Positions 11,403-23,076 of a DNA stretch of 64,000 nucleotides are shown here, piece by piece. The stretch covers positions 1,581,501 to 1,645,500 of the forward strand of contig JAHQRK010000013.1 of NCBI GenBank assembly GCA_019828595.1, written 5' to 3'. A program made the translations under genes and the position numbers. The first letter of the stretch is position 1, and the number at the start of each line of letters is the position of its first letter. A model generated the notes under the pieces. That model saw only the letters and a list, made by a program, of their open reading frames with translations, was not told the DNA's origin and did not search any database. This DNA is from Aphanomyces cochlioides (Eukaryota > Oomycota > Saprolegniomycetes > Saprolegniales > Verrucalvaceae).

Positions 11403-13322
11403 ACAATAACTTAAGAGCCAAAGGGAGCCATGCGGGCTCGATCTACTACTATTGCGCATCCGAAAATATTCAAACTATCGCTCGATTTGATTTCACAGCA
11501 CAACGTCACCGCCACATGAATCCGATCGGTGGAACGAAATATTTCGAGTAAAAAAGTGTCTGGAACGCGACTCTGCAACAACAAGCTTAAAGACCACCTC
11601 GACCGAAATTCAGTAGTCTCTAAAGGCGGTACTGTTTAGCTAGAGAGGACAAATGAGTTTGTCAATAAATTTGAGATTATACGCTCAGGATATAGCTGAT
11701 GGCGAGGATGAAAATCAATTTTTTGTCCCGCCTGGTCGTTTGGAAATGTTGAGTCGACAAAGGTCTCGCTTACACTGACCATGCGAGAAGTTGCCGTAAT
11801 GGCAGCGCATTGCTCACGCGTACTTGATTGATGGCTAGCGGTTACTGAAGTCGCAGAACGATCCACGTCAGTGTCCAATCCAGACTGTGTCAGTTCGCTC
11901 CTGTCTCACAATACCGCTTTAGCGTCAATTCGTGCTAGCTTTCCTTGGGATCTCAATCGCCCCCACGAAGTTTTCCGTTCAGCTTCTTAAAATCGATATG
12001 AATCACACTCTATAGCCCAGTTGATTCTGCCACCAAGTGTAGAGTGCACAGAGGAAGCAATGGTGTCCCTTGCACCACAAGCAGCGGGACAAAACAAATA
12101 TACCATTTGGGGAACCATGTGGAACTCGCATTAAAGACGAGTTATCGAGGGGCGTCGGCATCATTCTTGCATAAAGATAAATATGTCGAGGGGGGGGGAC
12201 TCTGTTCGTGAGGCATTCGTCGACGGAAGCTCGACAATCGATTGACATCAAGTTATTATTGACTGAAGGAATGCCCAAGAAATGCTGGACCAATTGAACG
12301 GCTCCAAGTCGACATGACAATGTTGAAAGTGGTTTATGTGAGCATGTGTCCTCTGCTCCTACAATGAACTCTAGGATTATATGAATTAGTTTTAAGGGTT
12401 TATTTTATGTCCCAAAACGACAAAACCAGCGTCAAACATTGAATAACACTGCAAAATAGCGTGGATACGACTGGACAAATTGTGAGAGCTCGCCACTCGA
12501 GAACCTCGAAGATCGTCGAAGACTGATGATTTGAAACTTTCGAGCAGACTGGCAGAGCATCCATGAGGGAAACCAAGCGGCAGAGGTTTTGATATCGAAA
12601 TGAAAGTTATCAGGAGTTACAAGACGGAACATCCGTTAAAAAAAAAAGGCGATGACCTGAAAGACTTCTTCACATTGATGTAAAGTGGTAGAGCTGACCT
12701 ATATAGAACACTAGCTAGCTCGCACTGAAGTGAGTTTATCTGACACCAAAAGTTTCGGCAACAGCACCATACACCCGTTGAACAAGTTATCATGTTTATT
12801 GTCTCGGTAAATGCATCTAACAACCAGTTGAGCGCACCCAATGCCCTTGCATTCAGTTTTCATTTTGATATCAAGGCATTATCATGGCGGAAGTCGATGG
12901 GTCACATCACTTGCTTCAAAGCCGAATACTAAATGGGAAGGATGATATCAACTGGTCAAGCTCTGGGTTTGTGATGCACCCCCGTTTTACCCGCATCTCC
13001 TCATCAACCGCAACGAACAGCGCCATTGCATATCCAACTCCAAACTTGCAAACTTTCAAATTAAATACTCTTACAATTTATATTCACAAATATCAATTTA
13101 TAGCAATATTAATATTAATAGGTTTCCCTAGTTGAAAGATCACACTAATTTCATCATGTTGAAGTGAAGCGATTGAGAACTTGGGAGTTCGGAATGATGG
13201 TATTTTGGGGATTGTCATTGGTGCAAAGCGGGAGTGTTGGTCCCAGTCTGGATTTTTGTTGACAGTTCTTCATCTGTCCGAGTGCGACTGCCCCCTTCTT
13301 CTTGGTCATTTCCTCTTTAGCC
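11403..13322. other. Long intergenic region, no gene seen
   Basis: About 1.9 kb without a supported gene. Short open frames on both strands (12003-12320, for example) have no domain, no start context and no conserved partner elsewhere in the window. A 9-G run lies near 12190, and 13020-13130 is AT-rich. Confidence 0.45.
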
Positions 13323-13829
13323 ATGGGCTACGTACCTCCGTCTGAACCCGTGAGACCACCACTAGCTTCAGCCTTCCATGGCCCTGAATATTGCTGCCCA
13401 GATCAAACGCCACAGCGCCATTCGCACTACCATTACGAATACAAGTCGCGTTGCGGATTCTTCCGTCCGATTGGAATGGTCTTTAAAGGCTTGATGGGAT
13501 TGTTCGCACTCAAGATGATTTGGTTTGCATTGCACTGGCGTCTGGTCCATACTTTGGCCGCTACAATCGGATATGTCGTCGTGCTGGCATTCGTATGTTG
13601 CCTAGAGTTATTCTGGAGTGACTAACCCGAGTTTCTGTAGGCATTGGCGAAGTTTGGCTTTGTACAACTGAATTGGGAAAAGATTCAAGCATTCTTTGCG
13701 CCACGGCAAAGGACAGACCGCTCCAAATGCAGTAAAGGCTGGCGGCGGATCGTAAAGATTGGCTTGTGGGTTCTCCCCTGGATCGTTCTCTTCAAGATGT
13801 TCAGGCACTGTGGTCACAGGCACAAGTAA
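13323..13829 (+). CDS. Small two-TM protein, two exons
   Basis: Exons 13323-13592 and 13641-13829 flank a 48-nt intron (GTATGT..TAG); the product is 152 residues. The N-terminal ~50 residues are Pro/His/Tyr-rich and soluble (CCPDQTPQRHSHYHYEYKSR). Hydrophobic segments follow (VFKGLMGLFALKMIWFAL; TLAATIGYVVVLAFALAKFG) and a last one near the C-terminus (IGLWVLPWIVLFKMF), ending in a basic His/Lys tail. AKFGFVQLN resembles AKIGLVHLN in the gene at 7240-7578. Unspliced reading would stop soon after the donor, and the splice preserves the family motif. Function unknown. Confidence 0.6.
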
Positions 13830-14181
13830 CGATTCATGATATTTGACTCTCGACGTTCAAACTCTGCATAAATGAAAAACATGATTAAGTACATATTGCT
13901 CTCCTTTGCTTCTGAAGCTATGACCTCGTTGGTCTCTAGTTGAGACCGAATACTCCTTCTGCTTCGTTGATGAAGTTCGCGGCGGAAGAGAGTTTAATCT
14001 CATGCAATACCCATGAACTAGAACTCCAGATTTCAAGAGCCACAAAAAAGCAGCTCAAGATTTTATGAAAGATGGTATCGAGAAGTTCGGGTACACAAGG
14101 CTGTGTTACAGTTGAGCTCATTCGATGTCGATTCGAGGTTGACGGCGTCCACTAAACGTATGCCACATCAAGGGCCACGTC
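13830..14181. other. Intergenic, nothing recognised
   Basis: 352 bp between the two-TM gene and the SEC11-like gene. No gene or clear regulatory element seen. Confidence 0.4.
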
Positions 14182-14814
14182 ATGGCAAGTTCAGACCAGG
14201 ATGACGATGCACCAACACAACAAAAGAAGATGCGACGTGGACAGATAGGCTGGCGACAAGTGGCCAAAGATGCTCTACGCGTCGGCATGCTCATCATGAG
14301 CATATTCATGCTCTGGAAGGGTGTCGTTGGCCTGACTGGAGGCGAAAGTCCAATTGTGATTGTCTTGAGTGAAAGATTCGTGCAATCCTACGGACGAGGT
14401 GACATTCTACTTGTCGACAACAACAAGCACAACATTGAAAGTGGACACATTGTCGTGTTCAAGATCCATGGTCGAGAGATTCCAACTGCTCATCGCGACT
14501 TGGAAGTTCGGACGCGGGCATCTGACAATACCAAGTTTTATTTGACCAAAGGTGACGACAACAATGCATTTGACCGTGGAATTTATGGCCCAGGTCAGTT
14601 GTGGCTCCAGCATGAGGATATTGTCGGTGTTGCACGTGGTTTCATTCCCTACCTCGGCTATGTCAACATCGTCTTGAACGACTATCCCTGGTTGAAAGTT
14701 CTAACAATTGGGCAAACCACGATGCTTGCATTTAAAACGCAAGCGCTCGATGTGCCGACGTACCTCTGGATTTTGTTGTGCTCTAGTTTGTTCTTTTCGC
14801 AAGCTGTTGCCTGA
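14182..14814 (+). CDS. SEC11-like signal peptidase paralogue lacking the catalytic serine
   Basis: 210 residues, clearly homologous to the intact SEC11 at 15388-15939 (GESPIVIVLS, GRGDILLVDNN, FYLTKGDDNN, HEDIVGVARGFIPYLGY). The catalytic block VLSGSMEPAFQRGD of the intact copy reads VLSERFVQSYGRGD here, so the serine nucleophile is Arg65. His104 (PTAHRD) and the Asp residues of KGDDNNAFD remain. Unlike the 183-aa paralogue it has a 15-residue hydrophilic N-terminal extension and an extra C-terminal hydrophobic segment (LWILLCSSLFFSQAVA). The frame is fully open, so this is either a retained pseudoenzyme of the ER signal peptidase complex or a young decaying copy. Peptidase activity is not expected. 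Confidence 0.85.
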   Translation: MASSDQDDDAPTQQKKMRRGQIGWRQVAKDALRVGMLIMSIFMLWKGVVGLTGGESPIVIVLSERFVQSYGRGDILLVDNNKHNIESGHIVVFKIHGREIPTAHRDLEVRTRASDNTKFYLTKGDDNNAFDRGIYGPGQLWLQHEDIVGVARGFIPYLGYVNIVLNDYPWLKVLTIGQTTMLAFKTQALDVPTYLWILLCSSLFFSQAVA

Positions 14815-15387
14815 GGATTTACCACCGACTACTGGCCTCCTGTCTGATGCTTAATCTATCACATAATGCAACCTTCTCGGGCACTTCCATTGATGGCATT
14901 TTAAACGACGAGATAGCATGCAAAATGAACGCCTCGAAGGTGATGGTATTCCTGGTACCAGCACCGACCATGGATAAGTGATCAAACGACCAAATCAACG
15001 AAATATCAAAACTCTTAGAGCGAATTGAACTCCATTCATGCTAAAAATTCAGATAGGGATCCTCCTGAACCTCGTCCGCGTTTATAACGAGACCCAAATT
15101 TCTTCCCCGCAGTCGCCCCTTCGACATCCAACTACTCACAGGGGGGCTTCATGAAGGGGTTGACAGGCGGACTTTATCATTAATACGGCAGCCAACGTTG
15201 AATATTTTACTCCAACCGACCTTAAACAAGTTCGTGGCTTGGAATAAAGCTGCGCAAAACTGTGGCGCCACGTCATGGGAATACATTCTTGTCAATAACC
15301 GGATATCCGGATAATATCCGGCATCACCGGATAAATAATGTCACTTGACATTTTCAGCCACGTAGCGGTCGGTCATTCAGCAACAGG
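14815..15387. other. SEC11 upstream region with ccgga-rich inverted motif
   Basis: No gene. At 15299-15335 there is a cluster of ccggata units, including the 12-bp palindrome ccggatatccgg and a spaced tatccgg..ccggata pair, 53 bp before the SEC11 ATG. It could be a promoter element or a relic transposon end. Confidence 0.4.
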
Positions 15388-15939
15388 ATGAAGAAATTGG
15401 TTGAGCAGCAAGTGGAGGAAGTCCGACGTCTATGGAAGAACAAGCGGCAGTTGACGCACCAGTTCCTCAATCTAGGCATGGTTATCATCAGTGCTCTCAT
15501 GATCTGGAAAGGATTGATGGGGCTCACGATTGGCGAAAGTCCGATTGTCGTGGTGTTGAGTGGAAGTATGGAACCGGCGTTCCAGCGCGGTGACATTCTC
15601 TTCCTTGACAACAACAAACCCACACTCGAAATCGGCGACATTGTCGTCTTCAAGATCAAAGATCGAGACATTCCGATTGTCCATCGTGTGCTCGAACTCC
15701 ACACACGGGAATCGGACAATGTTGACTTTTATTTGACCAAGGGAGACAACAACAACGTCCATGATCGAGGACTGTACGCCCCAGGACAAATGTGGCTCCA
15801 GCGAGATGATATTGTTGGCATTGCGCGAGCATCGATTCCTTACCTAGGCTACGCGACCATCTTGATGAACGATTACCCAGCTCTGAAGATCCTCGCGGTT
15901 GGTATCATGGCGATCCTGGCGTTCACACAGCGCGAATAA
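15388..15939 (+). CDS. SEC11: Signal peptidase complex catalytic subunit SEC11
   Basis: 183 residues, the normal SEC11 length. One N-terminal transmembrane anchor (about residues 28-46) precedes a lumenal S26-type peptidase domain. The catalytic serine is Ser60 in SGSMEPAF, with His99 in IPIVHRV and Asp120/Asp126 in KGDNNNVHD. The Ser-His spacing of 39 residues is that of yeast Sec11. It removes signal peptides from secretory proteins at the ER membrane, which in this genome would include the neighbouring secreted pectate lyases. Single exon. It converges with the polymerase gene, whose stop lies only 20 bp downstream. A serine-less paralogue lies directly upstream. Confidence 0.95.
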   Translation: MKKLVEQQVEEVRRLWKNKRQLTHQFLNLGMVIISALMIWKGLMGLTIGESPIVVVLSGSMEPAFQRGDILFLDNNKPTLEIGDIVVFKIKDRDIPIVHRVLELHTRESDNVDFYLTKGDNNNVHDRGLYAPGQMWLQRDDIVGIARASIPYLGYATILMNDYPALKILAVGIMAILAFTQRE

Positions 15940-15959
15940 TGAAACAATCGACACCAAAA

Positions 15960-18711
15960 TTACTTTGCTTTATACCACGACGCCTCAACCTTGGCATCAA
16001 CTTCGAGACGGACGCTCAACGGGGCTTCGAATGGATTCTCCATGAGGTTCACAGTGAGCTCGCAAGCTTCATTGGCATGTTCGGCAGGGCCTTCTAGGAT
16101 GATTTCATCGTGGATTTGGCAGACCATTTCCCAGCCAAGTTCTCGAAGCCGGGCATTTCGATGAATATTGAGCATTGCACGCATGACAACGTCGGCAGCA
16201 GCGCCTTGAATTGGTGTGTTTATTGCTGCACGTTCAGCATGCGACTTGGCTTTTTGCTTGCTGAATGATTTCGACGTCGTTGTTGCATCTGGAAGCATTC
16301 GATAGCGCCCCATGAGAGTTCTCGTATATCTATTCACCTGCGTTCTAGCCCGTAGCAGCTAGAGCGGCACGTACCCGAACAATCTTGCCGTTTGAATCGC
16401 TTGATCCTGCCATCTCTTGACTTCAGGACGGTCAGAGTACCATCGTTCGAGCGTCGCCGCCGCTTCCTTGCGGCTTACATTAAAATCCTACGCGTGAGAA
16501 GCATCAGAGTAAGAAGACTGCAGGGGCTAAGGGGGTTGTACTTTGGCCAAACCAAAGGGGGTTTTCCCATAAGCGATCGAGAAATTTAGGATCTTGGCGT
16601 GCTTGCGCTCCTTGGCAAATGCATCTTTGAGGAGCGGCACGGGGGGCTTGCCTTGACTGGAGTCCCATTCCAAGAGGACTTTGCCCTCACGGACGGCCTT
16701 TTCAACGTAGTCGTACATGCCCATGGCAGTTCTCGAGTGAAAATCGCCGCCTGCCTACAATCCAAACTACTTCAACTCGATACAAGGTGCACATCTGTAC
16801 TCGAAAGGCTTCAATCATGCTTTGGCATTGCGTGACATGAGCAAGCAGCCGCAATTCCAGCTGACTGTAATCGGCCACGACGAGCAGTTTCCCAGGCGGA
16901 GCTGTGAACCCATCTCGGATTTTATAGCGATCTTTGTCCATTGCTGGCTAGAAAGAAGCTGAGCTTCCGCGGCTATCCTTGAAGAGACTTACTTGGTTCT
17001 GAAGGTTTGGCTTACGAGAACTTAAGCGGCCCGTGTCGGTATTCAAGTTGAGAGCGCCATGGACACGGCCATTCGCATCCGCAAGTTCTATTCCAGGGTC
17101 AGCACCAAGACAGAGATTAGAGAGAGTACCTTGGAGCGGTTGAATAAAATTATTGAGCATCGTATCGATCGAGTTCATGTCGTACATCTTCTTGAGCGCA
17201 ATGCAGGCTGCTTTGCCTTCTTCAGGATCATCAAAGTGCTCAAAGGCCAAACCAAACACTGGCGGCGTCGCGAGCGGCTAGACACTCTCAATCAGCATCT
17301 CTCAAAGTTGACAAAGACGTACATCGCCAGCTAATTCCTTGAGTGCTTCAGCCGTCGCTGCAGGGGCGCCAGAGGCTGTGAATTGGACAGGAGGCAAGCC
17401 AAGGCCTGGGATTTCAATCGCGCGCTTCTTCCTGGGTTTCTTCGCATCGGGTGTTTCAAGTATTTGCTCAATGTTCTCCACGTCAAAGGTTTTCACTTTC
17501 GGCAGATCGATCTCTTTCTTGGGATTTGTGTACGGCGCAAAGAGCATTTGTTGCTTTTGAGCCGAGCTTGCAAGGTTCATGCGATGGGCTTCAGGAACGT
17601 ATCGCGCCGCCCACTCGAGCACGTCACGTTCTAGCTGAGCATGGTCGGCTTTGGCTTGGGTTTCCACAGTGGCCAAGTAGTCCAAGTCGACGTGCATGCC
17701 TTTGCGCTCCATGTCGGTCAAGCATTCGCCAAAGGGAACCAAATATTGGCGGTAGAAATCATACATGGTGTATCGCTTGATCTCATTGTCGGGGCCTGCT
17801 TCGTGGTACCAAAGTGTGTCTTCCAACTTGTGCCGAAGGATCTAATGCCAAGCTAAGTCTCCCAGTGGAAACGCTCTATAACCTGATGGAGAAACCACGT
17901 GCACTCTGCATCGTAGACACTGTAGCGGATCCATCGCTCGCGGAATTCAGGAAAACGCTGGAGTTCGTGGACGAGCGGCACCAAGCGCTCTTTGCCAGGG
18001 GAGCCATCCTATTTTGCCTTCAAGCTCAACTTCTCGGAGGTGGATGATTACCTTTTTCAGCTTGGGAACGCCGAACAATTCCTTCATGGGTTTCTTTCGA
18101 CGGTGCATCAAGTCTGCAGAGAGAGCTTCGAGTGAATAGCCACCCTTTTGAAACCGCGCTGTGTTCCACAAGCGAGCCATGTGCATGGTATCACCTCCCA
18201 GCCCTTGGACGTTTATTCGTGTCGTTGGATTATACAAAACGTGGCGATCAAAGCTGTAATTGTGCCACACTTTCTTTATTGTTTGGCTCTCTAGGAACTC
18301 GCGGAAGTACTCCAGCGTGCCTGCAATCTCCATGAGACTAGTTTGCTTGTTCGACTGCTTACCGTCTGCGCTGTCGAGATTGTCCACCCAGACGTATGGT
18401 CCATTGCCAAAATCAACGTCAGGGCCGCTGTAGATGGACAAACAAGTCACGTGGCCATTGCCAACCGGGCCAACCTTCTTGACATCAATGTTGGCCACCT
18501 CTGTGTCGCAAGCGTGCATGTGATCTGGGCCGAGCGACTTCAAGATCTCAACAACTCGTTTCGCACTCGCTTTGTCCTGAACCATCGTGACTGGTCGCAT
18601 ATCGTCGGCTTCAGTGAGACCAGCTAAAAGATGTGCATGCTCTTCAATGGATGGAACGTCGCTAAACCAGCGCCGACACCGTCGTGGCCATCGCGAGGTC
18701 ACCCGCCACAT
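15960..18711 (-). CDS. POP: Plant/protist-type organellar DNA polymerase (family A, POP)
   Basis: Nine exons: 18363-18711, 18052-18320, 17883-18008, 17323-17841, 16993-17277, 16801-16947, 16542-16754, 16375-16487, 15960-16329. Introns are 41-54 nt, and the joined frame is open for 796 residues. The start at 18711 gives MWRVTSRWPRRCRRWFS, an Arg-rich N-terminus like a mitochondrial presequence; an upstream in-frame ATG at 18780 is less likely. The 3'-5' exonuclease motifs are D69-T-E71, N137..D141 (WHNYSFD) and Y235..D239 (YSVYD). The polymerase motifs are A (D542, VVADYSQLELR), B (R615..K619..Y627-G, KHAKILNFSIAYG) and C (QIHDE, Asp748). All catalytic residues are present. It should replicate mitochondrial DNA with proofreading. 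Family-A organellar polymerases of this type are known in plants and protists. Confidence 0.93.
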
Positions 18712-19028
18712 CCACTCAGGACAATGAATATTGCAATACAATAATTGTCCAACCAATGATTTGCTAAAAATATATTGCAATACTATTTCAGTAGATACAA
18801 TAATTTATTTTTGAAAAGAGTTGATCAAGTTGAGATTTGTTTCGCTCCTCAACTCCAATTCGGTTGGGACTAACGGGATTCAAGCAAGCTGTTGGAAGGC
18901 AGTGCACGTCTTAGATTGTTTCCTTTGCTGGCGTAGTAATTGATGTGGTGATTATAGCAATTTTCCTCGTGAAAATATGTTGCGCTGCATTTCTTAGGGG
19001 GGTGGAGGGGGGGTCTGCTTACGTTCAT
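18712..19028. other. Promoter side of POP, 3' side of OGT
   Basis: 317 bp, AT-rich near the POP start, with a CCAAT box-like ccaaccaat near 18750 and G-runs near 19000. No gene. Confidence 0.4.
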
Positions 19029-22000
19029 CTACGTCGAAGACTTGGACGATGCCTGTAGCGCTGTCAACTCTTCAATATCAGGGACTTCGATGTGGTCGAG
19101 GGGAAGCCCTGCTTCATGGGCGTCCCATGCTAGCCATAGAGCTGTTTCCCAATTACGGACCTAAACAGCAATCAGTTTGACATGCCTGGAGCTGTCTTTG
19201 ATACCCAACGAGCTGTATCAAAGAGAGCGCATGCCATGCGCGCTTCTTCGAGTTTCTTGCGCAATTGCCACAATTTATCCATATCAAGGGCCAGCGCGAC
19301 GGCCATCTCTTCATACCTAGTCAATCATCGCACCGATGCCACGACAAGCTCAAAATGCTGCTTACTCTTCGAGTGTATCAGTGATCAGGTCGGTCAAATC
19401 CGCTGCGAAGAGCAGACTCGAAGCGACGCGAGACGCTAAATGATGTCCGTTCAATGTAATCATCGGTGTGCCTAACGCCGCGGGGGTCAAAGCATTCATT
19501 GGCACCAAAGTACCGCTCCAAAGTATATCGCAGCCAATCGTGTGGGCATTGCACACCGCGGTGTCGAGGAAGAGATCGGCTAAATATCTACGACCAGAGT
19601 CAATCGAATGGGGATCCATGGGGAAATATGCAAACCCGCGCTTGAGATGTTCATCTTTCGGCGCCACGTCGGTGAAATGCAGTCGATTTTCACGCACGCC
19701 GTGGGCTTTGGCTTCAACTTTGAGGTTGGCTTCGACCAATTCTACAAGGAATGCCGTCAGGATTGAGTTTGGTGTAGTTTGTACCATTGTTGTGATAGCG
19801 TAAGAGCCACAGGATGGAGTTGGGCACGCGTTTCAAGATGTGCATCCACGTTGCAAAGAGCGCTGGATCGAGTTTGCCAAGCTGACTAAAATTGCAAAAG
19901 ACGAACTTATCTTCTGGGACGTCATATTGACTGCGCGACGGACAGCTCTCGACGTCCAGAACGCCCCGAGCGCTTTGCTTGTGATCGTTCACAAAGAACG
20001 AGTGGGGCATGTAGATGACTTTTTCAGTAAAGCCCACAGCAGCGATATCGAGCGGGAGCGCGACTTTATCGCTCACCTAGTCGATGCATGAGGGGGGCAT
20101 AAGGGGGGACAACGGGAGCTTACAATATATTGAATGTACTCGGCTCCCATCGTGCCGCAATAGCCCATCAGTGAGATTTGAATCGGCGCAGGGCGTAGCG
20201 CAAAGATTTCCGTCTGAGCTCCTTTGGTGTAGCCGTTTAAATTGACAAGGATGTGAATGCCATCGTTATGGATGAGCCGCGCGGCATCGCCGCTCGACAT
20301 GGAACTCATGTCTTTGAAATGTTCGGCGTCGGCTTCAATCTTGCGCCGCCATTGCGAATGATCCGACGCCGACGTGGCGTAACAAGTCACTTCCACGCGG
20401 CTCGAATCGTGCAAACCAAACACGCTTTGCATCAAATGTGAAATTGGATGGTTCCCAAAGTCCGAGCTGACATAGCTGTCTCCCAACGTTAGTGCCACAC
20501 GCTGAAATTGACAATACCCAATGCGTAGCCGCTCGTCTGATCGCTTTGCACGATACCGCAGCGGTCCTAGATCGACAAGCGACGTATTGAGTCGAGCTCG
20601 CTGGGCGTAGCTAGGCAAACCCAACTCAGTTCGTTCAGAACGACATAGCTAAACCTACCGCTTGGCAATTTCAAGGGTTTGAGCTGCTGAGAGCGGATAG
20701 AGCAAAGCGTGGAATGGCTGCACGGTTGGCAGCGTTCCATCTGTGCTCAATTGTCGCTCAAGCATTGTAAACAGCGTTTTGAAATCCTGTGAGATGGTTA
20801 GCGTGGTCCAACATGAACGTGGAATTCACCTCAGCGCGGCTACGCCAGTCACAAACGACTGTCAGAGCATGGACGTAGTTGGAAAACGCCTCTGGGAAGT
20901 CTGGTCTCAAGCTCAACGCCTAGGAAAGAAGCTCCAGTCAGTATTCAAGTCCCAAGACAACGACAGACCTTTCGAAAGCAAGTCAGCGCTTCGTCGAATC
21001 GACCGCCGTCTTTATATGCGCTCGCCAAGTTGCTATATGTGTCGGGAAAGGTTGGATTGAGTCGAATCGCCGTGCTGTAGCATGTAATAGCTTCATCGAG
21101 CCGCAGTAAATCTATTCGTCCTCTGTCAATCCTGTCTTCTCCAAGCCTGCGTGTACCTTTATACGCATTGCCCATGTTGCTATAAGCATGGGCAAAGTTG
21201 GGATCGATCGTGACGGCTTCTTGGTAGTGAGCTAGGGCTTGATCAATCTTGCCTTGCTCTTTTAAAATGCTACAAGCAGCCACGTTGACCGCTGGAGACC
21301 TGGAGGCAACGACTCGAACCTGCCGAGATTGCTATGGGCGGCTGCAAAGCGTGGCATTAACCGCGCGGCAGTCATGTAGCAGTGGATCGCTTCCTTGATC
21401 ATGCCTTTGTCTTTGAGCGCATTGCCCAAGTTGTTGTACGCATGAGGATGGTCTGGCTTCAAACGCAGTGCCGTGCGGTACGAGCTAATCTAACGCCCGA
21501 TCCTCATCTCGATTCTCTCCCATCGTGTCTTCTTACTGCTTGTTCGAGCTGGCCAAGCTCGCGCAGCGCATTGCCCAAGTTGTTGTAGGCGTCGGGAAAC
21601 TTTGGCTCGAGTTGAATGGCGGTGCGGTACGTCGCGACGGCCAGTTCGATTTGGTTGGCGTCAAAGTAACTACTCGCGAGGTTGCCTACAAGTCGGTGAC
21701 TTCATCTCCTTCAGTTTCCTTTGTACCATGGGCGATAGCAAATTCAGGACGAAGGGCAATCGCAGTCTTGTACGCTTCGATTGCTCCGGCCGTGTCGCCT
21801 GTTTCTTTGAGCGCATTGCCGAGATTGCTATGAGCGTCGGCAAAATCTGGAGCGAGGCGAATTGCTTCCTTGTAATGGTCAATGGCTTTCGTGAGATCGC
21901 CTTCGTCTTTGTACAAGCCTGCGAGATTATTCCAAGCGATTGCAAACGTCGGTTTGACGCGGATTGCATTCGTGTAGCACGTCATCGCATCGTCGACAAA

Positions 22001-22665
22001 TCCTTGCGCTTTGTACAAATTGCCGAGATTGCTATGGGCATCGACCAAACAGGGATCTAATAGCTTTAAAACACTTTGGATCTCTAGACGTACCAAGCAC
22101 GAGCGCCATCTTGTACGTCTCGATGGCTTCGTGAATCGCTCCCATTTGCATGTAGCTGCTTGCGAGGTTGTTGTACACGTCGGGAAAACGAGGATTGAGT
22201 TTGATCGCGCGGAGATAAAATTGAATAGCTCCTTGGCTATCTCCAATCTCTTTGAGCGCATTGCCTACCAAGTAGCAGCTCAGGGGATGGTCTAGCAGAC
22301 GACTGCAACTTACCCAAATTGCCAAACGCTTCCGCAAATTGTGGGTCGATTCGAATGCATTGCTGGTTGTAAAAGATCGCTTCCGAGAAATTACGCTGTT
22401 GAAAGTGCAGCGCACCGAGCAAGAGCAGGTTGTCCGTTCGAGCAGCGTCTGCTTCGTACAGCATTTCGCAAATCGCAATGCCTTCTTTGTACTTGCCATG
22501 GTTATATTCGCGATGCGCTGCTTCCAACAATTCTATCGTCATGATCAATTCGATGGAAGACAAACGCCAAGCTGTACCTCCATATTGCTGCAGTGTATTC
22601 AAAGGCTCGAGCTTATTGTTGCCGCCTCCACCGACGCTTCGTTTCCGCGGCAAGGGCGTTGCCAT
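19029..22665 (-). CDS. OGT: TPR-containing O-GlcNAc transferase (GT41, SEC/OGT type)
   Basis: Seventeen exons from ATG 22665: 22314-22665, 22094-22264, 21727-22056, 21537-21685, 21320-21489, 21157-21269, 20969-21111, 20830-20919, 20659-20786, 20518-20610, 20124-20475, 19785-20076, 19636-19741, 19514-19587, 19366-19471, 19205-19316, 19029-19160. Introns are 37-54 nt, and the joined frame is open for 970 residues. Residues ~50-500 are TPRs (repeated [36 protein letters not shown]). The catalytic region holds [15 protein letters not shown] (His589, equal to human His498), [22 protein letters not shown] (Lys765, equal to human Lys842), [21 protein letters not shown] and [15 protein letters not shown]. 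It transfers GlcNAc to Ser/Thr of nuclear and cytosolic proteins. The HLMQS form points to OGT rather than to the SPY O-fucosyltransferase. Confidence 0.94.
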
Positions 22666-23076
22666 CGCAGTCGAAAAGCTCGCGACTGTTCAAGTTCGAA
22701 AACGAGCCAATCAAACCAGCGGAATCCATAGAGCACCGAAACGTGAATTTAATGCTCTACGACCTTGGAGCGTGCTTAACCAGACGAGTCTATGAGCTTA
22801 GAAAGTCCTTTTGGCATGGATCTAACGTAGCCATCCCCTTAGAAATCATCGGAATCTTGATTTCACCCGTCGAATAATTTACCTCGTTTTAATGACTTGA
22901 ACGAGGTAAATTATTGACATTTGTAAATAAATATATTAAAATGTCCTTAAAACGAGGTAATATTGCGATAGTTTTGCTGATGATGGACATTTCACCGAGT
23001 GATTGATGGTCACGACCTTCTCGTTCATGTCCAGAAGCATCAGCGCCAGTCTCCACTTTCAATCGTTCATTTCAGA
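22666..23076. other. Divergent intergenic region OGT / histidine phosphatase
   Basis: 411 bp between divergently transcribed genes, with an AT-rich centre carrying the perfect inverted repeat listed separately. Likely holds both promoters. Confidence 0.5.
22873..22915. repeat. Perfect 16-bp inverted repeat
   Basis: aataatttacctcgtt (22873-22888) and its exact reverse complement (22900-22915) are separated by 11 nt. A third related half, aaaacgaggtaa, follows near 22948. It is palindromic regulatory or cruciform-prone DNA between two divergent genes, or a short transposon relic. Confidence 0.75.

Noticed and set aside
12003..12320. 105-codon minus-strand frame
   Set aside because: No domain, signal peptide or paralogue, and composition is like the flanking non-coding DNA.
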